Shown: positions 24,078 to 32,543, numbered from the stretch's first letter. The stretch is 64,000 nucleotides of DNA from Microbacterium sp. UFMG61 (GCF_015354505.1 NZ_JACAFP010000006.1:186001-250000); one strand, 5' to 3'. Notes: generated from the sequence alone by a model not told the origin. Made by a program: numbers and translations.

Positions 24078-24950
24078 TCACTTCGGCACCGGGATGGGCG
24101 TAAATCCAGCCTGCGTCGAGCCGATCTGCAGCTTGACCAGGGCTTCGTGCTCCCTGAATGCATTCCACGTTCGGAAGAGGTAGAAGAGCGCCTGACCGGG
24201 GAGGATGCGTCGCGCTCCCCCCGCCTGCAGGTCGTTCGTGACCCGTCGTGACAGCGTCAGGAACGGGTCACCAGGACCGTTCTGAACGCCGTCCCGGATG
24301 CGGTTGAAGAACTCGGCCGCATCGTCAACGTCGAGCTTCGAAAACTCAAGGAATGCCACGCCGAGAGCGCTGACAGGCAGCCGTAAGTAGCGGTACATCC
24401 CTCGAGCGTGGCGGGCAGCGAACTCGATATCAGGGATCGTCAGCACCGCCTCAGCCAGCTCAGACTTCGTCAGGCTGTAGCTGCCACCGATGTGGGAAGC
24501 CGCGTGCTTCACGTCGCCGGCCTGATATGCGGTTTGGAGACGCGCAATCGCTCCCACGTCCTTGGCGTCTACGCGCTCTGCCAGCCCGGTGATGATGAGC
24601 ATGTCCCCTGTACTGCGGGCGGCACCCGAATCGAGCACCACGAGGGCCTCTTCGCTGATCCCCGTCACCACGAGTACCCAGGCACCCTTGCCTGCCGCGA
24701 CGATCGCCTGACATCGGTTCTGACCATCGATGAGCCGGCCGGCTGCGTCGAACTTGATAGCCTCGCCAGTCACCACCCAGCGGTCCGCCTGGATGTCCCG
24801 GACGTACCCGTTGATACGCCCCTTGCGCACGTTGCGGTTGTTGTCGATGTTCAAGGCGAGCCACGACACTGCGAGCTCCGGCGTGACGAAGACGTACTCG
24901 GCCGTCTCCCCCGCTGGGCCATGCGCCACCGATGGCGTCTGAACCTTCAT
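24078..24950 (-). CDS. ParB/Srx-like protein
   Basis: The 290-residue protein has an N-terminal ParB-like fold with the signature D-G-Q-N-R at 75-79 (L-I-D-G-Q-N-R-C-Q-A-I) and I-D-N-N-R-N-V-R-K. The C-terminal two thirds are helical and unrecognised. Such orphan ParB-domain proteins are common in actinophages and may act as nucleases or NTP-dependent DNA clamps; there is no ParA partner. It is read towards the structural genes from the right end, next to the integrase arm sites. Confidence 0.8.
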   Translation of the reverse strand: MKVQTPSVAHGPAGETAEYVFVTPELAVSWLALNIDNNRNVRKGRINGYVRDIQADRWVVTGEAIKFDAAGRLIDGQNRCQAIVAAGKGAWVLVVTGISEEALVVLDSGAARSTGDMLIITGLAERVDAKDVGAIARLQTAYQAGDVKHAASHIGGSYSLTKSELAEAVLTIPDIEFAARHARGMYRYLRLPVSALGVAFLEFSKLDVDDAAEFFNRIRDGVQNGPGDPFLTLSRRVTNDLQAGGARRILPGQALFYLFRTWNAFREHEALVKLQIGSTQAGFTPIPVPK

Positions 24951-25031
24951 AGCTACTCCTCACGAAGCGAGGATCACCCTGATCCCGCTGCTGAGATCAA
25001 GTTGTAACCAAGAAGTTTTCGGGCCGCACTA

Positions 25032-25063
25032 TTGCCAGATCATGTTGCCCAGATGTTGCCCAG
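25032..25063. promoter_or_regulatory. Right arm-type integrase sites
   Basis: TTGCCAG (25032-25038), TTGCCCAG (25045-25052) and TTGCCCAG (25056-25063) repeat at 11-13 bp spacing, matching the motif at the integrase end (8831-8957). They lie just inside attR. Confidence 0.6.
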
Positions 25064-25084
25064 CCTCACCCAGGCAAAGAAAAA

Positions 25085-25102
25085 CCCCCGGTAAGCCGGG
25101 GG
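25085..25102 (-). terminator. Element-borne terminator for tRNA-Val
   Basis: CCCCCGG-TAAG-CCGGGGG has the same stem as the displaced host terminator at 8768-8785 but another loop. It lies 8 bp from the tRNA 3' end and is preceded by A-rich sequence, giving a U-run on the tRNA strand. The element thus replaces the terminator it displaced. Confidence 0.75.
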
Positions 25103-25110
25103 TTTCAGTG

Positions 25111-25135
25111 TGCGCGATACTGGGATCGAACCAGT
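25111..25135. other. attR: tRNA-Val 3' end
   Basis: Bases 25111-25130 are identical to 8796-8815 and include the T-arm and acceptor 3' strand of tRNA-Val(GAC). The tRNA gene stays intact because the element carries the same 3' end. Confidence 0.9.
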
Positions 25136-25182
25136 GACCTCTTCCGTGTCAGGGAAGCGCGCTACCGCTGCGCCAATCGCGC
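25111..25182 (-). tRNA. tRNA-Val (anticodon GAC), integration target
   Basis: On the minus strand GCGCGAT (25182-25176) pairs with ATCGCGC (25118-25112) as the acceptor stem; the anticodon stem CTTCC/GGAAG closes the loop C-T-G-A-C-A-C with anticodon GAC; the T-loop is TTCGATC. CCA is not encoded. Confidence 0.95.
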
Positions 25183-25208
25183 CCAAGTGGGCTGTTCAGT
25201 TTTCAGAG

Positions 25209-25279
25209 AGGTGGCGACGGGATTCGAACCCGTGTAAACGGCTTTGCAGGCCGGTGCCTAGCCGCTCGGCCACGCCACC
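25209..25279 (-). tRNA. tRNA-Cys (anticodon GCA)
   Basis: Acceptor GGTGGCG/CGCCACC, anticodon loop with TGCAA (anticodon GCA) and T-loop TTCGAAT are all present on the minus strand. CCA is not encoded. It lies 26 bp upstream of tRNA-Val(GAC), probably in the same transcript. Confidence 0.95.
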
Positions 25280-25332
25280 GTGTGGATTGACCCCACGTGC
25301 TGAAGGCCCTCCGAAGAAGGCCCCTGCACTTG

Positions 25333-25405
25333 AGCGGATGACGAGACTCGAACTCGCGACCCCAACCTTGGCAAGGTTGTGCGCTACCAACTGCGCTACA
25401 TCCGC
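25333..25405 (-). tRNA. tRNA-Gly (anticodon GCC)
   Basis: Acceptor GCGGATG/CATCCGC, anticodon stem AACCT-T.../AGGTT with loop TTGCCAA (anticodon GCC), and T-loop TTCGAGT on the minus strand. It is the first tRNA of the Gly-Cys-Val cluster. Confidence 0.95.
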
Positions 25406-25557
25406 GTTGTTCCCGGTTGTTGTCCCGGGCACATATGAAACAGTAGCCGATGAACGGCGACTGTCAAAACCGGGAACGAATCTCGCGCGTGTCCACGCGA
25501 ATGGTCATCGAGCCGCTCAGGGGTCGGGTAGTATCGGTTGACGTACCCCGCGGGTAT

Positions 25558-25630
25558 GGGCGATTGGCGCAGTTGGTAGCGCGCTTCCTTCACACGGAAG
25601 AGGTCATCGGTTCGAGTCCGGTATCGCCCA
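25558..25630 (+). tRNA. tRNA-Val (anticodon CAC)
   Basis: Acceptor GGGCGAT/ATCGCCC, anticodon stem CTTCC/GGAAG with loop TTCACAC (anticodon CAC), T-loop TTCGAGT. It is divergent from the other three tRNA genes and shares much of its body with tRNA-Val(GAC). Confidence 0.95.
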
Positions 25631-25639
25631 CAGCCAGAA

Positions 25640-25672
25640 GCCCCCGACAGAGCGCACCGCTCGGTCGGGGGC
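25640..25672. terminator. Terminator between tRNA-Val(CAC) and the desaturase
   Basis: GCCCCCGAC (25640-25648) pairs with GTCGGGGGC (25664-25672), 9 bp after the tRNA. It can serve both convergent genes. Confidence 0.85.
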
Positions 25673-25681
25673 ATCTTCCGT

Positions 25682-26791
25682 TCACCGAGACGACGCCGTC
25701 GGGCCGATCGCTGCTCGCTGCTCCGCGAGCGGACAGGTGAAGACATCGCGCTCCCCGAGACCGACCCGATTGATGTAGCGGACGACGATCGCGTACGACG
25801 CGAGCACCCCGACCTGCGTGTACTTCACGTCGTGCGCGGCGCAATACGCGGCGACGATCGGGGCCGCGCGTCGCAGATGCGGCCGCGGCATCGACGGAAA
25901 CAGGTGATGTTCGACCTGATAGTTGAGACCACCCATCGCCACGTCGATCATCCAGCTCCCCTGCACGTTCCGGCTCATCAGGACCTGACGCCGAAGGAAG
26001 TCCAAAGCCAGGCCACGGGGCACCACCGGCATCCCCTTGTGGTTCGGAGCGAACGCGATTCCCATGTAGAACCCGAAGAGCCCGAGCTGCACTCCGAGGA
26101 ACGCGACCGCGATTCCGGGCGACAGCACGACGAAGACCAGTACGAGATAACCGATCATCCGCACGGCGAGAAAGCCGATCTCCACCCACCTGCGTTCGAG
26201 TCGTCCGTGCGAGACGACCCTGCGCATGCTCGACGCATGCAGCGCGAGCCCCTCCAGGAGCAGGATCGGGAAGAACAACAGTCCCTGGTGGGCCTGCATC
26301 CAGGTGACCACCGGGTTACGACGCCGTGCCGCGGTCTCGGCGGTGAGGGCGATAACGGGAAGCTCGATGTCGGGATCGGCGCCGATCTTGTTCGGATTCG
26401 CGTGGTGGCGGGTGTGCTTGTGCTGCCACCAGCCATAGCTCATGCCGACGAGCAGATCGCCGAGGATGATGCTGACCCAGTCGTTCCATCGCCCTGAAAC
26501 GAAGATCTGACGGTGGGCGGCGTCATGGCCGAGGAAGGCGATCTGAGTGAAGACGATGGCGAGGACACCGGCGGTGAACAGCTGCCACCAGGTGTCGCCG
26601 ATCCACACGAAGGCGACGAGGCAGGCCGCCACCACGACCGGCGCTGCGATGAGCTTCGTCCAGTAGTAGCCGTAACGGCGACGCAGCAGACCGCGGTCAC
26701 GGATCTGCTGCGCCAGTTCGGTGAAGGCACTCGATCCTCCCCGCGCGGTGTCGCGCGGGCGAGTGCGGACGATCGGACGGTCGCCGTCCAT
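25682..26791 (-). CDS. Membrane fatty acid desaturase
   Basis: The 369-residue protein has the three histidine boxes of front-end/linoleoyl-CoA-type desaturases: G-H-D-A-A-H (about residue 88), H-K-H-T-R-H-H (about 123) and Q-V-E-H-H-L-F (about 296), with four to six membrane helices between them. It uses a di-iron centre to introduce double bases into membrane acyl chains. GGAG lies upstream of the ATG at 26791. Position specificity cannot be read from the sequence. It may help adapt membrane fluidity. Confidence 0.92.
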   Translation of the reverse strand: MDGDRPIVRTRPRDTARGGSSAFTELAQQIRDRGLLRRRYGYYWTKLIAAPVVVAACLVAFVWIGDTWWQLFTAGVLAIVFTQIAFLGHDAAHRQIFVSGRWNDWVSIILGDLLVGMSYGWWQHKHTRHHANPNKIGADPDIELPVIALTAETAARRRNPVVTWMQAHQGLLFFPILLLEGLALHASSMRRVVSHGRLERRWVEIGFLAVRMIGYLVLVFVVLSPGIAVAFLGVQLGLFGFYMGIAFAPNHKGMPVVPRGLALDFLRRQVLMSRNVQGSWMIDVAMGGLNYQVEHHLFPSMPRPHLRRAAPIVAAYCAAHDVKYTQVGVLASYAIVVRYINRVGLGERDVFTCPLAEQRAAIGPTASSR

Positions 26792-26818
26792 GATGATTCC
26801 TTCTCCGGCGTCGTCGCG

Positions 26819-27337
26819 CTACGCGCGGACGGCACCACCTTCTTCGACCCAACCCTCGATGCGCGACTCGTCATCGGATCCTGCTGTCGCGGGTCGGCGC
26901 GCGAAGCTCACCGACTCGGCCAGAGCCACCACGGATGCCGCACGGCGCTGCTCGCGCACCGAGGCGTCTTGGAATCGGATCGCAGCCAGGTCTCGCTCCG
27001 ACTGGATACCCGCGCTGATGTCGGCGAGGCGATCCGCGATCACGGCGGCAAGGCCGTCACGAAGCTCCTCGAGGTTGGTGTTCGCGATCTCGAGGCGACG
27101 GTCGGCGACGTGGAGCTCGACGGTCGGGAACCCGTTCGCGGACAGGTGGGCGCGAGTGTCGCCGCCCTGGATCGCGGCGACCTCGTCGCGATCGGTCTTG
27201 CGCGTGAACACCGCTTCGACGGTGTAGCGGTCCGGGGATTCGTCGGTCATCAGCGCCGCAGGGAGCGAGCCGATCAGAATGGATTCCAGACCCAGCAGTT
27301 CGGGGCCGTGCCCCGCGATCTTCAATTGTGCGTTCAT
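26819..27337 (-). CDS. Hypothetical protein, 172 aa
   Basis: I do not recognise this protein. It has an N-terminal beta-rich part (about 1-100) and a C-terminal helical half rich in Ala/Arg/Glu. No membrane segment or signal is seen. It lies 27 nt upstream of the desaturase on the same strand and may be cotranscribed. Some actinobacterial proteins with a similar N terminus are annotated only as hypothetical. Confidence 0.65.
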   Translation of the reverse strand: MNAQLKIAGHGPELLGLESILIGSLPAALMTDESPDRYTVEAVFTRKTDRDEVAAIQGGDTRAHLSANGFPTVELHVADRRLEIANTNLEELRDGLAAVIADRLADISAGIQSERDLAAIRFQDASVREQRRAASVVALAESVSFARRPATAGSDDESRIEGWVEEGGAVRA

Positions 27338-27675
27338 GTGCTGACGTTACGCCCCTTGGCTGTGCGCGTTCACAGGCTGAGAGGCAGGAGCCTCAGGCCC
27401 GCACAGCGGAGAGGTCCTCGCGCTACGGGTGTTTCACTACCGGCCCGAGAACCTCTCTACCGGAGCCACATTCCGACAGGTTCCCCATGGACCTGCCCGG
27501 CGCGTGCTCTTCGGGCAGAGTACGCTCACCGGCGTCACCGCACCACCCCATGGCGCCCTGCCACACGCAGGCGTACGCTCGTGGTCTTTCCGTCATGCCG
27601 CGTCTCCGCGAAGCCTCACACCTGGTAGGTTAGGGTCTCCTAACCCATTCCCTCGAGACGGCTGGTGAGTCGACG
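27338..27675. other. Divergent intergenic region, 338 bp
   Basis: No convincing gene is seen between the 172-aa protein and the AraC gene. A DtxR/IdeR-like box lies at its right end (27625-27643). Several open frames exist but have no ribosome binding site or recognisable sequence. Confidence 0.6.
27625..27643. promoter_or_regulatory. DtxR/IdeR-like iron box
   Basis: The 19-mer GTAGGTTAGGGTCTCCTAA agrees with the iron-box consensus TTAGGTTAGGCTAACCTAA at 15 of 19 positions and has GTTAGG/CCTAAC arms. It lies 33 bp upstream of the AraC-type gene that heads the siderophore locus, so iron-dependent repression is likely. Confidence 0.65.
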
Positions 27676-28464
27676 ATGTCACTGATCGGACCCGCAACCG
27701 ACGAACCGGTCGTCTGGCGTATCGACACGAACTCTTTCGACCTCACCGATCATGTCGAGTGGGAGTCGCACGCCCACGACGATCGACACGAGCTCCTGTG
27801 GGGAGCTCGCGGGACCGTCTCCGCCGAGACGACCGACGGTTACTTCGCCGTTCCCGGCTCCTTGGGCCTGTGGATACCCGCAGGCACCGAGCATCGCGTC
27901 GCGGCCGCCCCCGGCACCGCCTTCCGCTGTACGTTCATCGACGCGGATCTGCCGTCCATCGCCGCCGCGACGACCGCCGTGGCCATCCCCGAAGTCGTTC
28001 GGGTCGTCCTCGAACGTCTCGAGGCGGCTCCGTACCTCGCACTCTCGCCCCGGCGGCACGCCGAGGAACTGACCCTCAGCCTGCTCGAGCCCGTCGAGGT
28101 ATCGACGATAGACCTCCCCCTTCCGCTCGACACGAGGGCGCGACAGGTCGCGCAGGCCCTACTCTCCGAGCCGGCCGACGACCGCTCGATCGACGACTGG
28201 GGCCGACATGTCGGTGCCAGCGCTCGCAACCTGTCGCGGCTCTTCGTAGCCGAGACGGGACTGAGCTTCTCGACCTGGCGCACGCGGGCTCGCATGCGCC
28301 GAGCCATCGACTGGCTCGCCGCAGATCACACCGTGGCCTCTGTCAGTCGGCGTTGCGGGTACTCGACTCCGAGCGCCTTCGTCCAGGCGTTCCGACGCGA
28401 ACTCGGCCGCACTCCGGGAGAGTTCGCGTCCGTGCGCAGCGTGGCCACGCGGAAGTCGGCCTGA
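27676..28464 (+). CDS. AraC-family regulator of siderophore uptake
   Basis: The 262-residue protein has an N-terminal cupin-like sensor (about 25-100; H-A-H-D-D-R-H-E-L-L-W-G and W-I-P-A-G-T-E-H) and a C-terminal double HTH (about 160-255; A-S-A-R-N-L-S-R-L-F, then S-V-S-R-R-C-G-Y-S-T-P-S-A-F-V-Q-A-F-R-R). It sits upstream of an iron-siderophore uptake operon and behind an iron box. AraC regulators of this kind often sense the siderophore and activate uptake. The ligand is inferred. Confidence 0.88.
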   Translation: MSLIGPATDEPVVWRIDTNSFDLTDHVEWESHAHDDRHELLWGARGTVSAETTDGYFAVPGSLGLWIPAGTEHRVAAAPGTAFRCTFIDADLPSIAAATTAVAIPEVVRVVLERLEAAPYLALSPRRHAEELTLSLLEPVEVSTIDLPLPLDTRARQVAQALLSEPADDRSIDDWGRHVGASARNLSRLFVAETGLSFSTWRTRARMRRAIDWLAADHTVASVSRRCGYSTPSAFVQAFRRELGRTPGEFASVRSVATRKSA

Positions 28465-28520
28465 GCGCGACAGCGACTGGCGCCTGGACGACATCTCGCC
28501 GTTCCATACTGGGTAAGCCA

Positions 28521-28535
28521 AGCCTTAGCTAACCT
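28521..28535. promoter_or_regulatory. Weaker DtxR-like half site before the binding protein gene
   Basis: AGCCTTAGCTAACCT has a TTAGCTAA palindrome and a good right half of the iron box, but the central spacing is one base short. It lies about 40 bp upstream of the lipoprotein start codon. Confidence 0.4.
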
Positions 28536-28573
28536 TCTTGGCGCCTCCCGCACCCTCCTCTGGAAGACGATCC

Positions 28574-29539
28574 ATGCGCTCCACTCCCCTCTCGCTCGTC
28601 GCGCTCGCCGCGACCGCCCTCCTTCTCACCTCCTGCGCCGGCTCCACTGCGGCAGGCTCGTCCGACCAGGCCGAAACGGTGACGCTGACCACCCCCGCGG
28701 GCGCAGACATCGAGGTTCCTGCCGACCCGCAGTCCGCGCTCGGTTTCTACACGACCGATCTCGACATCCTCATCGCTCTCGGCTTTGAGCTCGCCGACAC
28801 CCAGCCGATCCGCGACGATTTCACCGCATTCCCCGACTTCTTCCCACAGGACGAGCTCGAGGGGCTCGACACGTTCGGGAACTTCCCCGAGTTCAACCTC
28901 GAAGCAGTCCTCGAGGCCGAGCCCGACTTCATCCTCAACGGCCTCGGCTACGAAGAGGATCTCGACGGCAAGCTCCAGAAGATCGCCCCCACCTACACGT
29001 ACAACGCCTTCGACGGCGGCGACTGGCGCGATGTCGTCGGGCAGGCGGCTGCGGACCTCGGCCGCGGAGATCAGTGGCAGGCATGGGTCGACCAGTACGA
29101 GGCACGCGTCGCCGACATCCGTGCTCGTCTCGATGCCGCTGACATCCACCCCGTCGTCGCAGACGTCGGCTACTTCGAAGGCCAGGTCACGACCTCGTGC
29201 TACGGCGTGCCGTGCCTGGTGTTCGCAGACCTCGGCCTCGAGATGCACGAACTCATGAACGCCACCGACGAGGGCCTCCCCGCGAGCGACGATTACACCC
29301 AGCTCAGCCCCGAACAGGTCGGACAGCTCGAAGGCGTCGATGTCGTCTTCACGGGCGCGAACGAAGACGGCACCGTCTGGATCGAAGACGACTCGGCGCT
29401 GCAGCAGAACCAGCTCTGGCAGAACCTCTCGTTCGTCTCGGACGGCGCGTACCACCCCTATAACTACGAGATGATCTACGGCTCCCCCAGCGGCCAGGAT
29501 GCGTTCCTGACCGTGGTCGAGAAGGCGCTTCTCGGATGA
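28574..29539 (+). CDS. Iron-siderophore ABC transporter substrate-binding lipoprotein
   Basis: The 321-residue protein begins with a lipoprotein signal: basic N terminus, hydrophobic core and lipobox L-L-T-S-C with the modified Cys near residue 20. The rest is a periplasmic-binding fold of the FepB/FhuD class (F-N-L-E-A-V-L-E-A-E-P-D-F-I, V-D-V-V-F-T-G-A). It is expected to capture ferric siderophore outside the membrane and pass it to the permeases encoded downstream. The ATG at 28574 sets a normal signal length. Its stop overlaps the next start. Confidence 0.93.
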   Translation: MRSTPLSLVALAATALLLTSCAGSTAAGSSDQAETVTLTTPAGADIEVPADPQSALGFYTTDLDILIALGFELADTQPIRDDFTAFPDFFPQDELEGLDTFGNFPEFNLEAVLEAEPDFILNGLGYEEDLDGKLQKIAPTYTYNAFDGGDWRDVVGQAAADLGRGDQWQAWVDQYEARVADIRARLDAADIHPVVADVGYFEGQVTTSCYGVPCLVFADLGLEMHELMNATDEGLPASDDYTQLSPEQVGQLEGVDVVFTGANEDGTVWIEDDSALQQNQLWQNLSFVSDGAYHPYNYEMIYGSPSGQDAFLTVVEKALLG

Positions 29540-30426
29540 GCGTCAACCTGGTGCACCGGATCGTCGCCCAGCGCGTCGAGCGTCTCAGTCCCGGCATGGT
29601 CCGCGTCGTCTTCGGCGGCGACGGTCTCGAGGGATTCGTCTCGACCGACGTCGGCGACGAGTACTTCCGGGTGTTCTTCCCGGTGGACGGGCAGGTCGAG
29701 CCGAACCTCCCGTTCCCCACGGACGACGGGTACTGGGACTTCCCCGAGGGCGTCGAGCCCGCCCCGATGCGCACGTACACGGTCCGCGACTGGAATGCGG
29801 CGACGCGTGAACTCACGATCGACTTCGTCGTGCACGAGGGTGGCGTCGCCGCCGCGTGGGCGCTGCACGCGCAGCCCGGCGACGTCGTGGGGGTGAATAC
29901 GCCCAAGGGCCTCTACGACCCTCCCGCCGACATCGAATGGCAGCTGCTCATCGCCGATGCCACAGGGCTTCCTGCCGCCGCCCGCCTTGCCGAGAATGCG
30001 CCGCAGAGTGTGCGCACCCGCGTCGTGCTCGAGGTCTCGACGCCCGACGACGAACTGTCGCTCTCGCCCGCCGACGGCGTCGAGCTGCACTGGGTGCACG
30101 GCGGAAACGGCCACGCTCCGACCCGTATCCAGGAGATCCTGCGTGCGTCGGAGCTCCCCACCGGTCCCGGGTACGTCTGGGTGGCCGGCGAGACCAAGGC
30201 GACCCGTGGAGTCCGCAAACTCCTTCGTCACGAGCTCAAGCTGCCCGCCTCGGCCTACAAGGTGATCGGGTACTGGACGGAGAACGCCGAGGCCTGGCGT
30301 GAGCGGTACGACTCTCTCGATGACGGCACGCACGCTCGACTGAGGGCGATGTGGGACGACGACACCCGCCCCACGGAGGACATCGAAGAGGCCTACGAGG
30401 CCGAGCTCGAGAAGCTGGGTCTGTGA
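29536..30426 (+). CDS. Siderophore-interacting FAD reductase
   Basis: The 296-residue protein belongs to the SIP/ViuB family, which reduces ferric siderophore in the cytosol to release iron. The FAD-binding motif R-T-Y-T-V-R (about residue 79) and an NAD(P)H-binding C-terminal domain (I-A-D-A-T-G-L-P-A-A-A-R-L) are present. The ATG overlaps the lipoprotein stop (ATGA), so it belongs to the uptake operon. Confidence 0.93.
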   Translation: MSVNLVHRIVAQRVERLSPGMVRVVFGGDGLEGFVSTDVGDEYFRVFFPVDGQVEPNLPFPTDDGYWDFPEGVEPAPMRTYTVRDWNAATRELTIDFVVHEGGVAAAWALHAQPGDVVGVNTPKGLYDPPADIEWQLLIADATGLPAAARLAENAPQSVRTRVVLEVSTPDDELSLSPADGVELHWVHGGNGHAPTRIQEILRASELPTGPGYVWVAGETKATRGVRKLLRHELKLPASAYKVIGYWTENAEAWRERYDSLDDGTHARLRAMWDDDTRPTEDIEEAYEAELEKLGL

Positions 30427-30450
30427 CCCCGGGCCGATGATCATCCGCTC

Positions 30451-31479
30451 ATGACCTCAGATCTCATCGAGGCGCAGACGACCCGGGTCTCGGCCACGCG
30501 CCGGGGCCTGGTCGTGATCCTGCTCGCCGTCGCGCTCGCGCTCGCCTCGATCGCCAGCATCTTCCTCGGCTCCCAGCGCATCAGCGTCGTCGAGGTCTGG
30601 ATCGGCCTCACCACGGGCGCCGGAGACCCGGGCGCGATCGTGCAGGGCATGCGGATTCCCCGCACTCTCATCGGTCTCGCCGTCGGCGCAGCACTCGGCA
30701 TCGCCGGCGCGCTGATCCAGGGCTTCACCCGCAACCCGCTCGCAGATCCGGGCATCCTCGGTGTCAATGCCGGCGCCAGCCTCGGTGTCACCATCGGGGT
30801 CGCCTTCTTCGGCGTCAGCGCGGCCGGCGGATACATCTGGTTCTCGTTCGCCGGCGCCATCATCGCGACCGTGCTCGTCTACCTGATCGGCTCCGCGGGG
30901 CGCACCGCGCCCGATCCGATGCGCGTGACGCTGTCGGGCGTCGCCCTCGGTGCCGTGATGGGCGGGGTGGTCGCGGCGATCGGGCTGCTCAACCCTGCCG
31001 TCTTCGATTCAGTGCGGTCATGGAATGCCGGTTCGCTGAGCGCCCTGACACCCGACGTGTACGCGGTTCTGCCGTTCCTGATCCTGGGACTCGTACTCGC
31101 CTTCTGCCTCGCGCCGTCCCTCAACGCCCTGGCGCTCGGCGACGACCTCGCCACGGCGCTCGGATCGCGCGTCGTGCTCACCCGGATGCTCTCGATCATC
31201 GCCGTGACTCTGCTCTGCGGTGCCGCCACGGCGGCGGCCGGCCCCATCGCCTTCGTCGGCCTGATGGTCCCCCATGCGGTTCGCTGGTTCGTCGGACCGC
31301 ATCAGGGGTGGATCCTCCTGAGCACGGTGCTTGCCGCTCCCCTGCTGCTGCTCACGGCAGATATCGTCGGCCGTGTGGTCCTGACCACCGGAGAGCTACC
31401 CGTGTCGGTCGTCACCGCCCTGATCGGTGCTCCCGTGCTCATCGCGCTCGTGCGCCGTCGGAAGGCGAGCGGGCTGTGA
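30451..31479 (+). CDS. FecCD-family siderophore permease, subunit 1
   Basis: The 342-residue protein has about nine to ten membrane helices and the FecCD motifs R-I-P-R-T-L-I-G-L-A-V-G-A-A-L-G-I-A-G-A and N-P-L-A-D-P-G-I-L-G, with a late G-P-I-A-F-V-G-L-M-V-P-H. It forms half of the transmembrane channel for ferric siderophore import. The end overlaps the second permease gene by four bases. Confidence 0.95.
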   Translation: MTSDLIEAQTTRVSATRRGLVVILLAVALALASIASIFLGSQRISVVEVWIGLTTGAGDPGAIVQGMRIPRTLIGLAVGAALGIAGALIQGFTRNPLADPGILGVNAGASLGVTIGVAFFGVSAAGGYIWFSFAGAIIATVLVYLIGSAGRTAPDPMRVTLSGVALGAVMGGVVAAIGLLNPAVFDSVRSWNAGSLSALTPDVYAVLPFLILGLVLAFCLAPSLNALALGDDLATALGSRVVLTRMLSIIAVTLLCGAATAAAGPIAFVGLMVPHAVRWFVGPHQGWILLSTVLAAPLLLLTADIVGRVVLTTGELPVSVVTALIGAPVLIALVRRRKASGL

Positions 31480-32543
31480 CCGCGCTGCTGCCCTCGCCCG
31501 CCCCGGTCGACGCCGGTCGTCGTGTCTTCGCCCCGCAGTCTCTCGTCTTCTCGCGCCGCATCGGAGTGCGTGCGACGGTCGTGACCATCGCTGCACTGCT
31601 GGCCGCCGGCGCCGTCGGCGTCTTCGCACTGACTCTCGGGGACGCGCCGTTCTCGCCCGCCGAAGTCGTCATGACCCTCCTCGGGCTCGGCGAACCGCGC
31701 GGCGAGCTGGTGATCATCGAGTGGCGGCTCCCGAGGGTCCTCGCCGCACTGATCTTCGGCCTCGCCCTCGGCGTCGGAGGAGCGATCTTCCAGTCGCTCA
31801 CCCGCAACCCGCTGGGCAGTCCCGACGTGATCGGATTCGACGCGGGGGCGTACACCGGGGCTCTGATCGTGATCACGACGATGGGGGTCAGCACCGTCTC
31901 GACCGCCATGGCGGCGCTCGTCGGAGGAGCCGGGACAGCACTGCTGGTCTATCTCCTCGCGTTCCGTCGCGGCTTCACGGGATTCCGTCTCATCATCGTC
32001 GGCATCGGTGTCGCATCGATGCTCGCATCGGTGAACACCTGGATCATCCTCAACGCCGACCTCAGGATCGCGATGCTGGCGAGCGCCTGGGGGGCAGGAT
32101 CGCTCAACCTCATCACCGCTGAGCAGGTCGGCGTCGCGACATGCGTGATCGTCCCGATCGCCATCTCGGTGGCGGTGCTGGCCGATCGGATGCATCTGCT
32201 CGAGCTCGGCGACGACACCGCGTCCGCTCTGGGCGTCCGCACCGGAGGCACGCGGCTGGCACTGATCGTCCTCGGAGTCGGCCTGACCGCCTCCGTGACG
32301 GCGATGGCCGGCCCGATCGCATTCATCTCACTGGCAGCACCGCAGATCGCACGTCGACTGACGGGGTCCGCGGGCGTCACCGTGGCCGCTTCAGCCGCGG
32401 TCGGGGCACTCCTGCTGATCTCGAGTGACGTGCTGGCGCAGCGGCTGTTCGCGCCCATCCAGATCCCCGTCGGCATCGTCACGGTCTGCCTCGGCGGCGT
32501 GTACCTGGTCTGGCTGCTCATTCAGGAAGCGAGAAGACGATGA
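31476..32543 (+). CDS. FecCD-family siderophore permease, subunit 2
   Basis: The 355-residue protein has the same motifs as its neighbour (W-R-L-P-R-V-L-A-A-L-I-F-G, N-P-L-G-S-P-D-V-I-G-F, G-P-I-A-F-I-S-L-A-A-P) and a 45-residue cytosolic N-terminal extension. The GTG start at 31476 is set by its overlap with the previous stop (GTGA). It pairs with the first permease as a heterodimer. Confidence 0.95.
   Translation: MTALLPSPAPVDAGRRVFAPQSLVFSRRIGVRATVVTIAALLAAGAVGVFALTLGDAPFSPAEVVMTLLGLGEPRGELVIIEWRLPRVLAALIFGLALGVGGAIFQSLTRNPLGSPDVIGFDAGAYTGALIVITTMGVSTVSTAMAALVGGAGTALLVYLLAFRRGFTGFRLIIVGIGVASMLASVNTWIILNADLRIAMLASAWGAGSLNLITAEQVGVATCVIVPIAISVAVLADRMHLLELGDDTASALGVRTGGTRLALIVLGVGLTASVTAMAGPIAFISLAAPQIARRLTGSAGVTVAASAAVGALLLISSDVLAQRLFAPIQIPVGIVTVCLGGVYLVWLLIQEARRR

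Larger units (their letters stand above)
8796..25135. mobile_element. 16.3-kb integrative phage-like element at tRNA-Val(GAC)
   Basis: The element is bounded by matching att cores in a displaced tRNA tail (left) and an intact tRNA gene (right). It carries a tyrosine integrase at the left edge, an early module of coupled small genes, a RepA-like ATPase, WhiB-like protein, a scaffold-like protein, a tail tape measure, a tail repeat protein, cargo genes and a ParB-like protein. I see no terminase, portal, head maturation protease, major capsid, tail tube, lysin or holin gene. Open frames look intact and overlaps are preserved, so gross decay is not evident. It could be a phage satellite, or a prophage that lost its head and lysis genes cleanly. 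Confidence 0.9.
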
